42,457 nucleotides of DNA, taken from assembly GCF_016900095.1 (NCBI RefSeq), contig NZ_JACJJP010000029.1, forward strand, positions 1 to 42,457, read 5' to 3'. A model generated the notes under the pieces. That model did no database searches and was not told the DNA's origin. It saw nothing but the letters and a program-made list of their open reading frames with translations. The first letter of the stretch is position 1. Every line of letters begins with the position of its first letter. The translations under genes were made by a program, and so were the position numbers. Below, one piece after another: positions 1 to 10,628 of the stretch. The stretch is from Gemmiger formicilis. Lineage in GTDB: Bacteria > Bacillota > Clostridia > Oscillospirales > Ruminococcaceae.

Positions 1-3000
1 CTGATAGTAGAAGGTGATCACATTCTCACCGGTGGTGATCTCGATGGACTGGGTAGAGGGGCTCAGCAGAGAGTAACCGCCGATTGCAGGAGCCGTCTCG
101 GTCACCGTGGTGCCGAAGGTCTGGCCTTCCACCGTCTTGGTGCCGGCCACTTCACGTGCGGTGTAGTTCTCCAGATAGCGGACCGTGTAGGTCAGGTCGG
201 TGCGGATGACGAAGGTGCAGATAAAGCTGTGGTTGCTTTCCTTGGTGACCGTTGTATCCGCCGGATTCCAGGTACCGTTTACAAAGCCTTCAAACGGGGT
301 AGTTCCGGGCAGATTGGCCTTGGCGGAACCGGTCTCGGACCATTTGCCGTTTTCATCCAGCAGAGTCAGTCGTTCGCTCTTCTGCGCGTTGCCGCCTTCA
401 GTCCAGGTACCGTTGACGACGTCGTAGGTTACCTTGACCTGGTACTTGTCGGGGATATCATCCGGGTCTTCGCCGTCATCGCCACCGCCCGTTTCGTCCA
501 CATCAAAGTGAGCGGTAAAGGTGGTGTCAGTGCTGGTCTTGACTGCACGGATTTCATCCAGAGTCCAGTACTTGGTGCCGTCGTTGTCGGTCCAGTAGTC
601 GAACGCATAACCGGTGTCAGCCTTCACGGTGACTTTCGCCTTCGGGGAAGCTTCCGGCTTGCCGCCGCCAATGTTTTCGTACTTCTCGACCAGTTTGCCT
701 TCCACCGTGCCGTTGCCGGCGCTGGTGTAGTTGAAGACGGTCTGGTACTTATCGGGGGTGCCGTCCGGATCTTCGCCGTCATCGCCGCCGCCCTTTTCGT
801 CCACGTCAAAGTACGCGGTGAAGGTGGTGTCGGTGCTGGTCTTGACCTCACGGAGCTCTTCCAGCGACCAGTACTTGGTGCCGTCGTTGTCGGTCCAGTA
901 GTCGAACGCGTAACCGGTGTCAGCCTTCACGGTGACTTCCGCCTTCGGGGAAGCTTCCGGCTTGCCGCCGCCAATGTTTTCGTACTTCTCGACCAGTTTG
1001 CCTTCCACCGTGCCGTTGCCGGCGCTGGTGTAGTTGAAGACGGTCTGGTACTTATCGGGGGTGCCGTCCGGATCTTCGCCGTCATCGCCGCCGCCCTTTT
1101 CATCCACGTCAAAGTACGCGGTGAAGGTGGTGTCGGTGCTGGTCTTGACCTCACGGAGCTCTTCCAGCGACCAGTACTTGGTGCCGTCGTTGTCGGTCCA
1201 GTAGTCGAACGCGTAACCGGTGTCAGCCTTCACGGTGACTTCCGCCTTCGGGGAAGCTTCCGGCTTGCCGCCGCCAACGTTTTCGTACTTTTCGAACAGT
1301 TTGCCTTCCACTGTGCCGTTGCCGGCGCTGGTGTAATAGAAGAAGGTCTGGTACTTATCGGGGGTGCCGTCCGGATCCTTGCCGTCCTCACCGCCACCCT
1401 TTTCATCCGCGTCAAAGTAGGCGGTGAAGGTGGTATCGGCGCTGGTCTTGACCGTACGGACTTCTTCCAGCGACCAGTACTTGGTGCCATTGTCGTCGGT
1501 CCAGTAGTCGAACGCATAACCGGTGTCAGCCTTCACGGTGACTTCCGCCTTCGGGGAAGCTTCCGGCTTGGCGCCGCCAACGTTTTCGTACTTTTCGAAC
1601 AGTTTGCCTTCCACCGTGCCGTTGCCGGCGCTGGCGTAATAGAAGAAGGTCTGGTACTTATCGGGGGTGCCGTCCGGATCCTTGCCATCCTCGCCGCCGC
1701 CCTTTTCATCCGCGTCAAAGTACGCGGTGAAGGTGGTGTCGGCGTTGTAACCGATTGTGAACATCTGGGGAGATTTCACAAATTCCTTGTTGGTGCCATC
1801 GGTCCAGTAATCGAACGCAAATCCGTCTTCCGCAGTGGGAATCGGCAGTACCTTGTTCACAGTACCCGGAACCGCTTCCATGGTTTCCAGAACAACACCG
1901 TTGGCGTGTTCAAAGGAGAAGGTTTCGTGGTTGGGATAAACCTTACCGGTCGTCGGATTGGCACTGATGTAGGTCAGAACAATCTGTGCATAATCCGGGA
2001 TTTCGTCAGGAGACTGGCCGTTATCGCCGCCACCCTTGGTATCCTTGGCATAATAGACCTTGATCACATTGCTGGCTTCGTCAGCCGTAATCTTCAGGCT
2101 GCCGTCCGCAGGCTCCATGTAATCCAGGACATAATTGGTGTTATTCCAGGCGGTGGACTTATTGGGCGTCACGGTCACCGTTTCATTGTACGGGGTTGCC
2201 GGACCGGTTTCGGTATTGCCTTCCTGCATGTCGTAGTAGTATACGACCTTGTAGGTGTAGCTGTTGATGGTAAATCCGCCGGTGATCTGCACATCCGTTT
2301 CCGGCATGATGAAGGTCCGGTTCGGCTGGACAGCCGCATCGTTGGTTTCCCAACCGGTGAAGGTGTACCCTGTCAGGGTGGCATCCGGAGCCAGCGTCAC
2401 CGTTGCACCGTACTTGTACTCCACGGCTGCGGGCAGAATGGGTGCGCCTGCAGGAGGATTATCGTAATTGTAATAAACGGTACTTACGACGCGGTCATAA
2501 TAGACCGACAGAACCAGCGATCCGTCGCCGGCGATGTTGCCGGTCAGCTTGGACTTGGTGCTGTTCACGATGAAGCCGGTTTTATCAGGGGTCGGCGCGG
2601 TCGCCTCGGTATCCGTCTGACCAGTCAGCTCTTCGGTTTCGTCGTCGTTCTTGGTGTAATCATCATTCTCGATATTCTGATAATAATACTCCACCGTATA
2701 CTTGGTATCGCCGTTTGCCGTAAAGGAACCGGTGATCACCACATCGTTTGCCGGCATGGTAAAGGTGGCGTTCTGCTGGCTCCAGCCATTGAAGGTATAG
2801 CCATCCGGCGTGGCGGGGGCAGGTTCCACATTTACGGTTTCGCCAAACTTGTACGGTTTCGTTGCGGGCACGTCGCCTGCACCGGCGGGAACGGTACCCG
2901 TGTAGCTGTAAGATACATCATAGGTATTGCGAGTATAGTACAGCTTCAGAACCAGGCTGCCGTCGCCCTTGATGATACCTTCGGTAACGGTACCTTCCAC

Positions 3001-6000
3001 ATCGGGATCATAGGTGAAGCCGATGTAAGAATTCGGCGTGGCAGTAGCCTCTTCACCAGTGGTTCCGTATTTGGTATCCATGTCTTCCTGCGCAAACACG
3101 CCATCATCCAAGGTTTCCAGATAATGAATCACCGTGTACGGGGTGTTCGTGTTGGCAGTGAAGTAACCGGTGAAGGCCACATTCTTGGCGGGCATGGTGA
3201 ACGCGCCTTCAACAACAGGCACATCCGCTGTGGTCCAGCCGTTGAAGGTATAGCCGTCCAGTTCAGGCTGCGCGGCCACATTCACAGGTTCCTCATACTT
3301 GTAGGTTGCTTCTGCCGGAGCAGCTGCTGCGCCCTCGGGTGCAGTTTTGCTGTAAGCATAGGTAACCTTGAACTCGTCACGGGTGTAGTACAGCTTCAGA
3401 GTCAGGCTGCCGTCGCCTTTGATGGTGCCTTCGGTCACGGTGCCTTTCGCACTGGGATCATAGGTGAAGCCGGGGTAGCTCTTCGGCTCAGCGTTGACGG
3501 TCTCGCCGGTGGTACCGGTCAGATTTTCCGTTTCGCTGGGTGTGGTGGGATAGGTGCCGTTCAAAGTCTGCTTGTAATGCTCTACCTTGTAGGCAATACC
3601 GCTCTGGGCTGTGAAGGAACCGGTGAAAGTGACATCATTGGCGGGAACATCAAAAGTTCCATTCGTAACCGTCACGTCTTCGGTCGTCCATCCGGAGAAG
3701 GTATAACCGGCCGCCGTAGCGGGAGGTGCCACTTCCACACTCTTACCGAACTTATAGGACACGGTAAGGGGTTTCTGGCTCGCATCCGCAGGGACAAATC
3801 CGCTATAGTTATACTCGACCTTATACTTGATGCGGTCATAGTAGACTTTGAGAACGGTGGAACCATTGCCGGCGATCTTGTCCTTCAGCAAAGATTTTTC
3901 TTCGTTGATCTCAAAGCCGTCTCGCTGTTTCGGCACAATGATCGCTTCGGACCCGGTCTCGCCTTTTTCGGTCGTGGTCGATTCCTGCGTATAGTCGTCA
4001 TCTTCGATGTCCTGCACGTAATACTCGACGGTGTATGGCGTATCACCATTGGCTTTGAAGCTGCCCTTGATGACTACGTCTTCGTCGGGCATGTTGAACG
4101 CTTCTTCAATGGACCACCCGCTGAAGGTATAGCCAGCCGGTGTGGTGGGGGCCGGAGCGATGGAAACCAGTTTACCGTATTTGTAATGTGTTGCTTCCGG
4201 AAGCAATCCAGCTCCAGCCGGAACAGTGCCTTCATACTCGTAGGTGACGGTATGCTCATTCCGGGTGTAGTACAGCTTCAGAGTCAGAGTTCCATCACCC
4301 GTGATCGTTCCGCTGGTAACAGTGCCAACCGCATCGGGAGCATAGGTAAAGCCTTCATACATCCTTACCTGTCCTTCGGTGGTAACGGTCTGTCCGGTGG
4401 TACCGGTCATGGGATCTGTATCACTGGGATCGGCAGGATAGCTGCCGTCCGGGTTCTGCTTGAAGTGCTGGATGACATAGGGAGTATTTGCGTTGGCGCT
4501 GTAGGTTACGGTTACCGTGACATTGTCCTCGAGCATGGTACCGGAAACCGTAGTCACGTCCGGCGTGTAACCAGAAATAGAGGGGCTTTCCACGCTATAC
4601 GTCGCATTGTAGGTAAGCGTTTCCACATGAGACTCATGCGCCTTTTTGCCGGCCAGAGTCGTATCCGGGATGTCATCCGCGTACACATAGTTGATGGTCA
4701 GCGTATACTGATTCTGGGTGTAGTACACGATGAATTCGTTGGATCCATCTGCGGTGATCACGAAGTTGTCATAATCAGCATCGACAACTGTGTAACCGGG
4801 GATGGTCTTGACCAACGGATCCACAACAGTTTTCAGGTTTGTTCCGACCTGTGCCTGTCCGGATTCATCCGGCGCGACTTTTGTTGTTGTGGGCTGCAGA
4901 TAGTAGTGAACGGTGTAACTGCGTACGGTTGCCTTATAGTAGACATACACCACCAGGTTTTCGCTGGCGTAGCCGCTGGTGGCGCTGACGGCTTCGTATC
5001 CGTCAACATCAGGCCAAGCGGATTTGGGTACGGTAACCAGCTGTCCGCGAGGCACATCGTTCCTCGTATCCTGGGGATGTACCTCCTTGTCTGTATCCAT
5101 ATCTACATATTTGATGGTGTAGGCAGGATTGGCAATTGCCTCATACACGAAGGTAACCGTGGCTTCATCCCGGATTGCCGTCAAAGCAGCGTTCTGCGCA
5201 CGGTAGCCGGGGATTGCCTTGGCAAAGAACACATAAGAATCGGCGTCGGTGACGGAAACAGTCGTATTTTCTACAGGTGCTCCGTCAATCGTGATCTGGT
5301 TGCCCGCTGTATCAATGTACCGCGCCGTGGCGGTCCAGGCCTCTTTCTTGGTGTAAGTAAAGGTAACCACCTGGTCCGGCGTCTCAATCTTCACAGACTG
5401 ACTAGGAACCTCGGGTGTATATCCGGGGATTTCGGGCGCCACAACTGTCACATACGAACCGGCTTCCGCGGTTCTTGTCACGGTAATCGGATTGCCATCT
5501 GCATCTTTGATGGGATTACCTTCAGGGTCCCTAGCCTCGATAATATAGGTGCAGGTTCCGCTGTAATCCCATTTTGCGTACAGGGTCATATTGCTTACAA
5601 TCTGTTGTTTTTCCACAAACAGATTCTGGAACGAGGAATCCGTATACCAACCAACAAAGGTATATCCTTCCCCTTTGTTCCACGATTCATCAGGTACAGG
5701 CAACGTGATCGTGCTGCCCTTTTCAACCGTCATCGGCGGTATGGTAACGCCCTGGCAATCAGGTTCAAACGTTACTGTATAGGTTGGCTTTTTCCAGACA
5801 GCAAAGACCTGCAGGTTGTGGGCAGGCATCTTACCAGCCCAATCTACCATTGTTACTCCCGCAGGATCATAGGCCCATCCAACAAATCTGTAGTCGGATT
5901 CTACCGTATCAGGACGTTCAGGATTGGTCGGGGGATTGGCAGAAGAAAGCGTAGCCTCATATTTAAGGCTTACAGAATCAACATTTTTGCAATTTTGGAA

Positions 6001-8091
6001 TGTAATTTGATAGCTCTTGCGGGGGTATCTTATTTCTGCTGTGCGCCAATTGCTGTTATCAAACGCATTCCGAGGTGTAAATGTGTAGTTATCTGAATCA
6101 AAGCCCTCGATTTCCAAAATATCTTCCGGATCAGTCAAGTAAAGCCCACCGTCCGACCGTAAGGGTACCGTTGTATGGAGTTTCCAACTCCCATCTAGTT
6201 CCTCAACATAATGCTTAATGGTTTGTGTGGTCCACCCAGACATTTGTTTGCCATAAAGCGTTATATCCCGAGTAACACCTTCCAAAACATTCAACCAAGG
6301 GCCCTCATTCCAGTTATACCGGCTTTCGCACCATTGGTATCCAGAGTAGCCCTCAGGCCACAAGGAAGAAATGTTGGTTCCATATTTAACGGTAAACGTG
6401 TGCGTTAAATTCCAACTTCCACCTCCCCACCCAGACGATTCATAAACATATAGTTTGACGGTTTTTATTACGCGGTCATAGTACACATTCAGCACAGCGT
6501 TTCCGTCCGCAGTCACTTCCACTTGTTCCGTGTTATTTGCACTGCTTAACTGGAATCCATCATAATTTTTGCGATCGGCAGTCTGTGCACTTACCACACT
6601 TCCGACACGTGCATTCTGAACCGTTTGAGACTCAACATAGTCATATCCTGTTTCTTTGTCGGGGATTGCACTAACATCATCATCCGGCAAAGCAACTTTT
6701 TCTTGCCAGTACACAACAGTATACGAAGCCTGCTCATTGGGCTTCCACTCTGCCGTCACAACTGTGTCTTCGGCGGGCATCGTGGCAGGCATACCATTCC
6801 ACTGTACAAAGGAATAGCCAAGTTTGGTGGGATCATTTTCAGGCCGCACAACCGTTGCGCCATACTTGTAGTTGACCGGCGCAACGTAGCTGCCGCCGTC
6901 CGTGTTCCAAGTCAGCGTATAGCTGTTGCGGGTGAAGTAGATTTCAACCACGGTGCTGCCGTCCGCCGCAATGGTCAGCTGCGGAACTGCACCCTTGGTA
7001 AAACCTTCGTACTGCACATTTTCAGGTTCCGTCGCCGTTTCGCCTGCAGTGCCCGTACAATTTTGGGTTTTGGACAGCGTGTACCCATCATTGTCCACGT
7101 TCTGCTGATACCAGTTGACCGTGTAAGAGACTTGATCACCCTGATAGGTGACAGTTCGCTCCAGATTGCCTGTAACGGCAGTCTCATTGAAGACCAGTTC
7201 TGCCGGATTCGGAGTATACCCCGTGATTGCAGGGATCGGAATTGCTTTGTTATAAGGCTGACCGATGATAACGGTTTCCTTGTAATCGGGGGCAGCTTCC
7301 GTTCCGTTGGCATACCGGTAATGTACCGTGACCGTGGCTGTGGAAATTTCTTCCCACTGCGCTTTCACGGTCAGATCGGACTGCACATTGGTAAACGCCT
7401 GGTCCCATCCCTTAAATGTATATCCTTGACGGTCGGGAATTTCGGGAGCAATGGCGTCTTTTCCTGCCTGAATTTCCTGTTCGACAATAATATCCGCCGT
7501 CTCCGGATTATTGTCATAATCGTAGCCGTACTCGAAGGTAACGGTATACACCACAGGTTCATCCAGCACAACGGGCTGGTTGGCGTCAGGTGTATTGTTC
7601 GGATCAGCCGCAGGAACCGAATCAGTTGTCGGCTGGGTCGCCGGGGCAGTCTCCGGCTGGGTGGCCGGAGCGGTCTCCGGCTGGGTAGCCGGAGCGGCAT
7701 CCGGCTGGGTGGCCGGCGCAGTCTCCGGCTGGGTGGCCGGCGCAGTCTCCGGCTGCGGATCCGGTTCCGGCTCGGGTTCCGGGATAGTCTCCGGCTGCGG
7801 ATCCGGTTCCGGCTCGGGTTCCGGGATAGTCTCCGGCTGCGGATCCGGCTCCGGTTCAGGTTCGGGCTCCGGAGCGGGTTCGGATTCAACCACCGGCTCC
7901 GGATCGGGTTCCGGTACCGGATCAGCCTCCGGCACACTTTCCGTTGTCACATCACTGACTTCCCCTGTGGTGGCAGGGACGCCTGTATCTTCGCCTTCCG
8001 CGAAGACCTGGATGGGCGTAATGGAAGCCAGCATCGCGAAGACCAGCACCATGCTGATCACGCGGCGTGCTTTGTACCATAACTTGTCCAT
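1..8091 (-). CDS. Giant secreted repeat-rich surface protein (InlB B-repeat/MucBP-like adhesin), C-terminus outside window
   Basis: An uninterrupted minus-strand frame runs from ATG at 8091 (GGAAAGGAG just upstream) past base 1, giving 2697 visible residues. Residues 1-31 form a signal peptide with a basic start, a hydrophobic core and likely cleavage after VFA. Next come a Pro/Glu-rich stalk (about residues 50-170) and then many beta-repeat modules. Recurrent motifs are GYTFxGW, YYTRNxYTVTY and TVxYYYQ, typical of Listeria/Bacteroides (InlB B-type, Flg_new) and MucBP-like repeats. Near the visible end are four near-identical 101-residue units. Such proteins usually act outside the cell in adhesion or mucus binding; that role is inferred. 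An LPXTG or other anchor would lie beyond the window. The GC content looks lower than in neighbouring genes. Long antisense reading frames lie on the plus strand and are shadows of this gene. Confidence 0.9.
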   Translation of the reverse strand, partial: MDKLWYKARRVISMVLVFAMLASITPIQVFAEGEDTGVPATTGEVSDVTTESVPEADPVPEPDPEPVVESEPAPEPEPEPEPDPQPETIPEPEPEPDPQPETIPEPEPEPDPQPETAPATQPETAPATQPDAAPATQPETAPATQPETAPATQPTTDSVPAADPNNTPDANQPVVLDEPVVYTVTFEYGYDYDNNPETADIIVEQEIQAGKDAIAPEIPDRQGYTFKGWDQAFTNVQSDLTVKAQWEEISTATVTVHYRYANGTEAAPDYKETVIIGQPYNKAIPIPAITGYTPNPAELVFNETAVTGNLERTVTYQGDQVSYTVNWYQQNVDNDGYTLSKTQNCTGTAGETATEPENVQYEGFTKGAVPQLTIAADGSTVVEIYFTRNSYTLTWNTDGGSYVAPVNYKYGATVVRPENDPTKLGYSFVQWNGMPATMPAEDTVVTAEWKPNEQASYTVVYWQEKVALPDDDVSAIPDKETGYDYVESQTVQNARVGSVVSAQTADRKNYDGFQLSSANNTEQVEVTADGNAVLNVYYDRVIKTVKLYVYESSGWGGGSWNLTHTFTVKYGTNISSLWPEGYSGYQWCESRYNWNEGPWLNVLEGVTRDITLYGKQMSGWTTQTIKHYVEELDGSWKLHTTVPLRSDGGLYLTDPEDILEIEGFDSDNYTFTPRNAFDNSNWRTAEIRYPRKSYQITFQNCKNVDSVSLKYEATLSSANPPTNPERPDTVESDYRFVGWAYDPAGVTMVDWAGKMPAHNLQVFAVWKKPTYTVTFEPDCQGVTIPPMTVEKGSTITLPVPDESWNKGEGYTFVGWYTDSSFQNLFVEKQQIVSNMTLYAKWDYSGTCTYIIEARDPEGNPIKDADGNPITVTRTAEAGSYVTVVAPEIPGYTPEVPSQSVKIETPDQVVTFTYTKKEAWTATARYIDTAGNQITIDGAPVENTTVSVTDADSYVFFAKAIPGYRAQNAALTAIRDEATVTFVYEAIANPAYTIKYVDMDTDKEVHPQDTRNDVPRGQLVTVPKSAWPDVDGYEAVSATSGYASENLVVYVYYKATVRSYTVHYYLQPTTTKVAPDESGQAQVGTNLKTVVDPLVKTIPGYTVVDADYDNFVITADGSNEFIVYYTQNQYTLTINYVYADDIPDTTLAGKKAHESHVETLTYNATYSVESPSISGYTPDVTTVSGTMLEDNVTVTVTYSANANTPYVIQHFKQNPDGSYPADPSDTDPMTGTTGQTVTTEGQVRMYEGFTYAPDAVGTVTSGTITGDGTLTLKLYYTRNEHTVTYEYEGTVPAGAGLLPEATHYKYGKLVSIAPAPTTPAGYTFSGWSIEEAFNMPDEDVVIKGSFKANGDTPYTVEYYVQDIEDDDYTQESTTTEKGETGSEAIIVPKQRDGFEINEEKSLLKDKIAGNGSTVLKVYYDRIKYKVEYNYSGFVPADASQKPLTVSYKFGKSVEVAPPATAAGYTFSGWTTEDVTVTNGTFDVPANDVTFTGSFTAQSGIAYKVEHYKQTLNGTYPTTPSETENLTGTTGETVNAEPKSYPGFTYDPSAKGTVTEGTIKGDGSLTLKLYYTRDEFKVTYAYSKTAPEGAAAAPAEATYKYEEPVNVAAQPELDGYTFNGWTTADVPVVEGAFTMPAKNVAFTGYFTANTNTPYTVIHYLETLDDGVFAQEDMDTKYGTTGEEATATPNSYIGFTYDPDVEGTVTEGIIKGDGSLVLKLYYTRNTYDVSYSYTGTVPAGAGDVPATKPYKFGETVNVEPAPATPDGYTFNGWSQQNATFTMPANDVVITGSFTANGDTKYTVEYYYQNIENDDYTKNDDETEELTGQTDTEATAPTPDKTGFIVNSTKSKLTGNIAGDGSLVLSVYYDRVVSTVYYNYDNPPAGAPILPAAVEYKYGATVTLAPDATLTGYTFTGWETNDAAVQPNRTFIMPETDVQITGGFTINSYTYKVVYYYDMQEGNTETGPATPYNETVTVTPNKSTAWNNTNYVLDYMEPADGSLKITADEASNVIKVYYAKDTKGGGDNGQSPDEIPDYAQIVLTYISANPTTGKVYPNHETFSFEHANGVVLETMEAVPGTVNKVLPIPTAEDGFAFDYWTDGTNKEFVKSPQMFTIGYNADTTFTAYFDADEKGGGEDGKDPDGTPDKYQTFFYYASAGNGTVEGKLFEKYENVGGAKPEASPKAEVTVKADTGYAFDYWTDDNGTKYWSLEEVRTVKTSADTTFTAYFDADEKGGGEDGKDPDGTPDKYQTFFYYTSAGNGTVEGKLFEKYENVGGGKPEASPKAEVTVKADTGYAFDYWTDNDGTKYWSLEELREVKTSTDTTFTAYFDVDEKGGGDDGEDPDGTPDKYQTVFNYTSAGNGTVEGKLVEKYENIGGGKPEASPKAEVTVKADTGYAFDYWTDNDGTKYWSLEELREVKTSTDTTFTAYFDVDEKGGGDDGEDPDGTPDKYQTVFNYTSAGNGTVEGKLVEKYENIGGGKPEASPKAKVTVKADTGYAFDYWTDNDGTKYWTLDEIRAVKTSTDTTFTAHFDVDETGGGDDGEDPDDIPDKYQVKVTYDVVNGTWTEGGNAQKSERLTLLDENGKWSETGSAKANLPGTTPFEGFVNGTWNPADTTVTKESNHSFICTFVIRTDLTYTVRYLENYTAREVAGTKTVEGQTFGTTVTETAPAIGGYSLLSPSTQSIEITTGENVITFYYQ
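478..1740 (-). repeat. Four near-identical 303-bp tandem repeats within the adhesin gene
   Basis: The block [20 protein letters not shown] recurs every 303 bp (101 residues) at about 478, 781, 1084, 1387 and 1690. Each unit also contains [33 protein letters not shown] and TTFTAYFD. The two middle units differ by only a few bases; the outer ones drift (for example NYTSAG versus YYASAG). A more divergent unit follows at about 2026. Such low divergence implies recent duplication or gene conversion and makes copy number liable to change by recombination. Confidence 0.9.
7620..7935 (-). repeat. Low-complexity Pro/Glu/Thr stalk with nested short tandem repeats
   Basis: Just after the signal peptide the adhesin has two repeat families at DNA level. 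One is a 24-bp unit encoding ATQPETAP (about five copies, one reading ATQPDAAP). The other is a 42-bp unit encoding [14 protein letters not shown]-type repeats (two clear copies plus a variant). Both multiply in frame, so slippage would change stalk length without breaking the gene. Comparable Pro-rich segments in Gram-positive surface proteins span the cell wall; that role is inferred. Confidence 0.85.
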
Positions 8092-8165
8092 GGAATACTC
8101 CTTTCCGGGTGTATGCACCCTTCATTTATTGCCCCTAACGGTGCAATCCATGACTTTATGTCCTC

Positions 8166-8210
8166 ATTATATACTCGCTTGGTCACAACTCGGTCACAAA
8201 ATCATCACAT
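8166..8210 (-). promoter_or_regulatory. Adhesin promoter with 11-bp phased TGTGA repeats
   Basis: On the minus strand a perfect TATAAT (8171 down to 8166) lies about 75 bp upstream of the adhesin start. No good -35 hexamer stands 17 bp before it. Instead TTGTGACC occurs at 8199-8192 and again at 8188-8181, exactly 11 bp apart, and a third core TGTGA at 8209-8205 keeps the same phase. Direct repeats in 11-bp phase covering the -35 position are typical of OmpR/PhoB-family response-regulator sites. The cognate regulator is unknown. The rest of 8211-8361 is AT-rich with a TACAATTGTA palindrome at 8265-8274 and nothing else I can name. Confidence 0.6.
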
Positions 8211-8361
8211 TTTGATCGCAACGCATAAAAAATCTTTATTTTATTGAAATTTTTAGTATTTTTCTACAATTGTAATCTTTTTGCAACTTTTGGCATGTTA
8301 TCGCCGCGCCGCACATACCCATTACAGGGGATTGCATCTTTTTTCGGCAAAGGAGGGCGTT

Positions 8362-8484
8362 ATGGCAAACCGAGAGCTGCATATTGAGGAAGTTTTTTCC
8401 GCTGATTTGTCCCATCGTGCACAAACCCTGCAGCAGCTGGCCGATACCTGGCTGCGCATGGCAGCCAGGCAGGCTTCGGCATGA
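8362..8484 (+). CDS. 40-residue ORF translationally coupled to the serine recombinase
   Basis: ATG at 8362 is preceded by AGGAGG (8351-8356) with a 5-nt gap, the best ribosome site nearby. The frame encodes 40 residues starting MANRELHIEEVF and ends in TGA, which overlaps the recombinase ATG as ATGA (8481-8484). The product is predicted to be helical and mildly amphipathic, without cysteines or a membrane segment. I do not recognise the family. Tight coupling suggests a partner of the recombinase, for example a directionality or accessory factor, but that is inference. It is unlikely to be chance because the recombinase has no other ribosome site at its own start. Confidence 0.7.
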   Translation: MANRELHIEEVFSADLSHRAQTLQQLADTWLRMAARQASA

Positions 8485-10031
8485 AAGCCGCCATCTACTG
8501 CCGGCTGAGCAAGGAGGACGAGAACCTGTCCGGCGGCGCGCAGGAATCCGAAAGCATCCAGAACCAGCGGGCCATGCTGCTGGAATACGCCCGGCTGCAC
8601 GGGTATGAGGTGGCGGAAGTCTACACCGACGAGGATTATTCCGGCATGGACCGCACCCGGCCGGGGTTCAACCGGATGCTTGAGGCCGCCCGGGGGCACG
8701 CGTTTGATGTGATTCTGGTCAAGACGCTGTCCCGGTTCACCCGGGATATGGAACTGGTGGAAAAATACCTGCACGGGCTGTTTCCCCTGTGGGGCATCCG
8801 GCTCATTGCGGTGGTGGACCACGCCGACACCGCCGACACCGCGGGCAAGAAAAGCCGCCAGATCAACGGGCTGATCAACGAGTGGTATCTGGAAGATCTG
8901 TCCGCCAATGTGCGCTCGGTGCTGACCCACAAACGCAAGACCGGGCAGTACATCGCCGCCTTTGCCCTGTACGGCTATGCCAAGGACCCCGCCGACCACA
9001 ACCGGCTGATCGTGGACGAACCTGCCGCCCGGGTGGTCCGGCGGATATTCGGGCTGTATCTTTCGGGGTACGGCTGTGCCCGCATCGCCCGCCTTTTGAA
9101 CGAAGAGGGCCTGCCCTCGCCGGGCCGTTACCGGCGGGAAGCAGGCCGTTTACCTTATTATAAAGAAGATACCGGAAACGAACGCTGGACCAAGGCCACC
9201 ATCCATCGGCTGCTGACCACCCGCACCTATGCGGGGGAGCTGGAACAGGGGCGGCACCGGCGGGTGAGCTACAAGTCGGACAAAACCGTCTGGCTGCCCC
9301 GGTCGGACTGGATCGTGGTCCCCGGCACCCACGAGGCTCTCATCTCCCCTGCCGAGTACGACCGGGTCCAGGCCATGCTGCACAGCCGGGCCCGCAGCGG
9401 CACCGGCGGAACCGTGCATCCGTTGGCGGGCAAGGTGGTGTGCGGCCTCTGCGGCCGTGTCATGGAGCAGACCGCTTCCGGCCATGTGGGGAAGGACGGG
9501 CAACGGGTGCGGTATTTCCGGTGCCGCACCGCCCTGCTGGACAAAACACTCTGCCCCGGGCAGCCTTATCTGCCCGCGTCGGCACTGGAAAAAGCGGTGC
9601 TGGAGCGCATCCGACAGCACCTGGGGCCTTTTCTGCACCCGGAGAACCCGGCCCTGTATCCGCCTTTGCCCGAAGAAAAAGCCCGCCGGGCCGAGAAGAC
9701 CCGTCTGCAAAGCGAGCTGGACCACCGGCGCACCGCCCTGGAAAACCTGTATCTGGACAAGTGCGGCGGGCTGCTGGCGGAAGAGGAGTTCTTGTCCATG
9801 AACCGGCGGTTCCACCGGCAGATTGCCCAGCTGGAGCAGCGGCTGCAGGCCCTGGAGGCCCAGCCCGACGCCGAAACCCGCCGGGCCGCGGTGCGAAAGC
9901 GGCTGACCGAGGCCACCGCCCTGCCCGAGCTGGACCGGGCCCTGGTCAGTCTGCTGGTGGCGCAGGTGCGGGTGTTTCCCCCCGCCGGAAAGGACGCGCC
10001 CCGCACGGTGGAAATCCACTGGACCTTTTAG
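8481..10031 (+). CDS. Large serine recombinase (site-specific integrase)
   Basis: This 516-residue protein has the three-part build of large serine recombinases. Residues 1-150 are the resolvase-type catalytic domain with YCRLS (nucleophile Ser10) and DEDYSGMDRTRPGF. About 160-290 is the recombinase domain (YGYAKDP, RLLNEEGLPSPGR, WTKATIHRLLTTRTYAGE). A zinc ribbon follows with Cys321, Cys324, Cys348 and Cys358. About 390-470 is a charged coiled coil. The enzyme cuts attP and attB and joins strands through a phosphoserine link to integrate or excise DNA. All expected parts are present, so it is probably active. It starts inside the stop codon of the 40-residue ORF. Its stop lies about 20 bp from the broken end of a SleC-like gene, which is where an att site is expected. 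Confidence 0.95.
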   Translation: MKAAIYCRLSKEDENLSGGAQESESIQNQRAMLLEYARLHGYEVAEVYTDEDYSGMDRTRPGFNRMLEAARGHAFDVILVKTLSRFTRDMELVEKYLHGLFPLWGIRLIAVVDHADTADTAGKKSRQINGLINEWYLEDLSANVRSVLTHKRKTGQYIAAFALYGYAKDPADHNRLIVDEPAARVVRRIFGLYLSGYGCARIARLLNEEGLPSPGRYRREAGRLPYYKEDTGNERWTKATIHRLLTTRTYAGELEQGRHRRVSYKSDKTVWLPRSDWIVVPGTHEALISPAEYDRVQAMLHSRARSGTGGTVHPLAGKVVCGLCGRVMEQTASGHVGKDGQRVRYFRCRTALLDKTLCPGQPYLPASALEKAVLERIRQHLGPFLHPENPALYPPLPEEKARRAEKTRLQSELDHRRTALENLYLDKCGGLLAEEEFLSMNRRFHRQIAQLEQRLQALEAQPDAETRRAAVRKRLTEATALPELDRALVSLLVAQVRVFPPAGKDAPRTVEIHWTF

Positions 10032-10035
10032 GCGT

Positions 10036-10073
10036 GGCTGCGCCTGTCCCGCCCAGGTGGGATAGACTTCGCC
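10036..10073. other. Putative attachment-site junction (att) of the recombinase element
   Basis: An imperfect palindrome, CTGTCCC (10044-10050) and GGGATAG (10059-10065), is separated by 8 bp and centred near 10054. The centre coincides with the last codon of recognisable SleC-like sequence (Trp, 10053-10055). It lies just beyond the recombinase stop at 10031. Large serine recombinases use imperfect palindromes of about 40-50 bp with a 2-bp crossover at the centre, usually next to their own gene. The partner end of the element is not identified in the window. Confidence 0.5.
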
Positions 10074-10628
10074 GGAGGCCACATTGGCGATATACGCCTG
10101 AAACGGCACGGTGACATTGCGGGCGGATTCGGTGGGGCGGCCCAGATGCACCGTGATGGTTTTGGGGATGACCACCTCGGTGAGCACCCGTGCCCCCGGA
10201 CAGTTGCCCGCCGGGGCAGGTCCGCTGCCGCCCCGCCCCGAAAACAGCGGGTGGGGCGGAATGTCCACATTGCTTTCCGCCACGATGCCCGCGGTGGCCA
10301 CGGCGGCATCCGCAGGCAGAAAGTTCATCCGGGCCACCGTCTCCTGGCCGTCGAACACCTGCACCCCGGTCAGCCGCACCGTCTGCCAGCCGTCCTTTTC
10401 GGCCACCAGATCGTACACCGCATAGGGCCGCACCGTGGTATTGTTCTCCTCCAGGCTGTAGGAACGATCCGGCGCCGGCAGGTTATCCTGCACGGCGGTG
10501 CCGTCTTCCCCGGTTTCCAGGCGGGCAACAGGCACGCCCGTCTCGTCCAGCACGGTCACCCGCACTCCCGCCAGCGGCGCGGCCTGTTCGGCCAGGGCCG
10601 CCGCAATCCATATACTGCCAGTCGGCAT
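10053..10628 (-). pseudogene. 5' part of an interrupted SleC-like spore cortex-lytic/peptidoglycan-binding protein gene
   Basis: ATG at 10628 with GGGAGG upstream opens a frame for about 192 family-like residues. It contains an Ig-like N-terminal module (GVRVTVLDETG, LEENNTTVRPYAVYDL, GVQVFDGQETVARMNF) and then VVIPKTITVHLGRPTESA, NVTVPFQAYIANVAS and EVYPTW. As I recall the clostridial SleC-type family, PTW is followed by PE-x-ALRANI and a long cell-wall-acting region. Here the sequence changes directly after Trp. The frame stays open as antisense of the recombinase, down to a stop at 9150-9152, and that part has no family character. No C-terminal half is found between the recombinase and the adhesin, so it is either lost or beyond the left edge. 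Confidence 0.7.

Noticed and set aside
478-2040. Regular repeats that might suggest a CRISPR array
   Set aside because: The units are 303 bp, contiguous and in frame with the adhesin; there are no short repeats separated by unique spacers.
229-6096. A 1955-codon plus-strand open frame antisense to the adhesin
   Set aside because: It mirrors the repeat structure of the minus-strand gene, has no ribosome site, and its translation is low-complexity with no known fold. The opposite frame has a signal peptide, adhesin modules and a promoter.
6625-8082. Plus-strand frames opposite the adhesin 5' end (485 and 211 codons)
   Set aside because: They are antisense of the Pro/Glu stalk and give Gly/Ser/Arg-rich repeats only.
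8265-8274. TACAATTGTA palindrome between adhesin and recombinase as an inversion site
   Set aside because: It is short, AT-rich and has no matching copy noticed elsewhere, so it does not support an invertible promoter.
9150-10052. In-frame extension of the SleC-like gene through the antisense of the recombinase
   Set aside because: The frame is open, but the residues have no family similarity and mirror the recombinase gene. I treat the gene as truncated at 10053.
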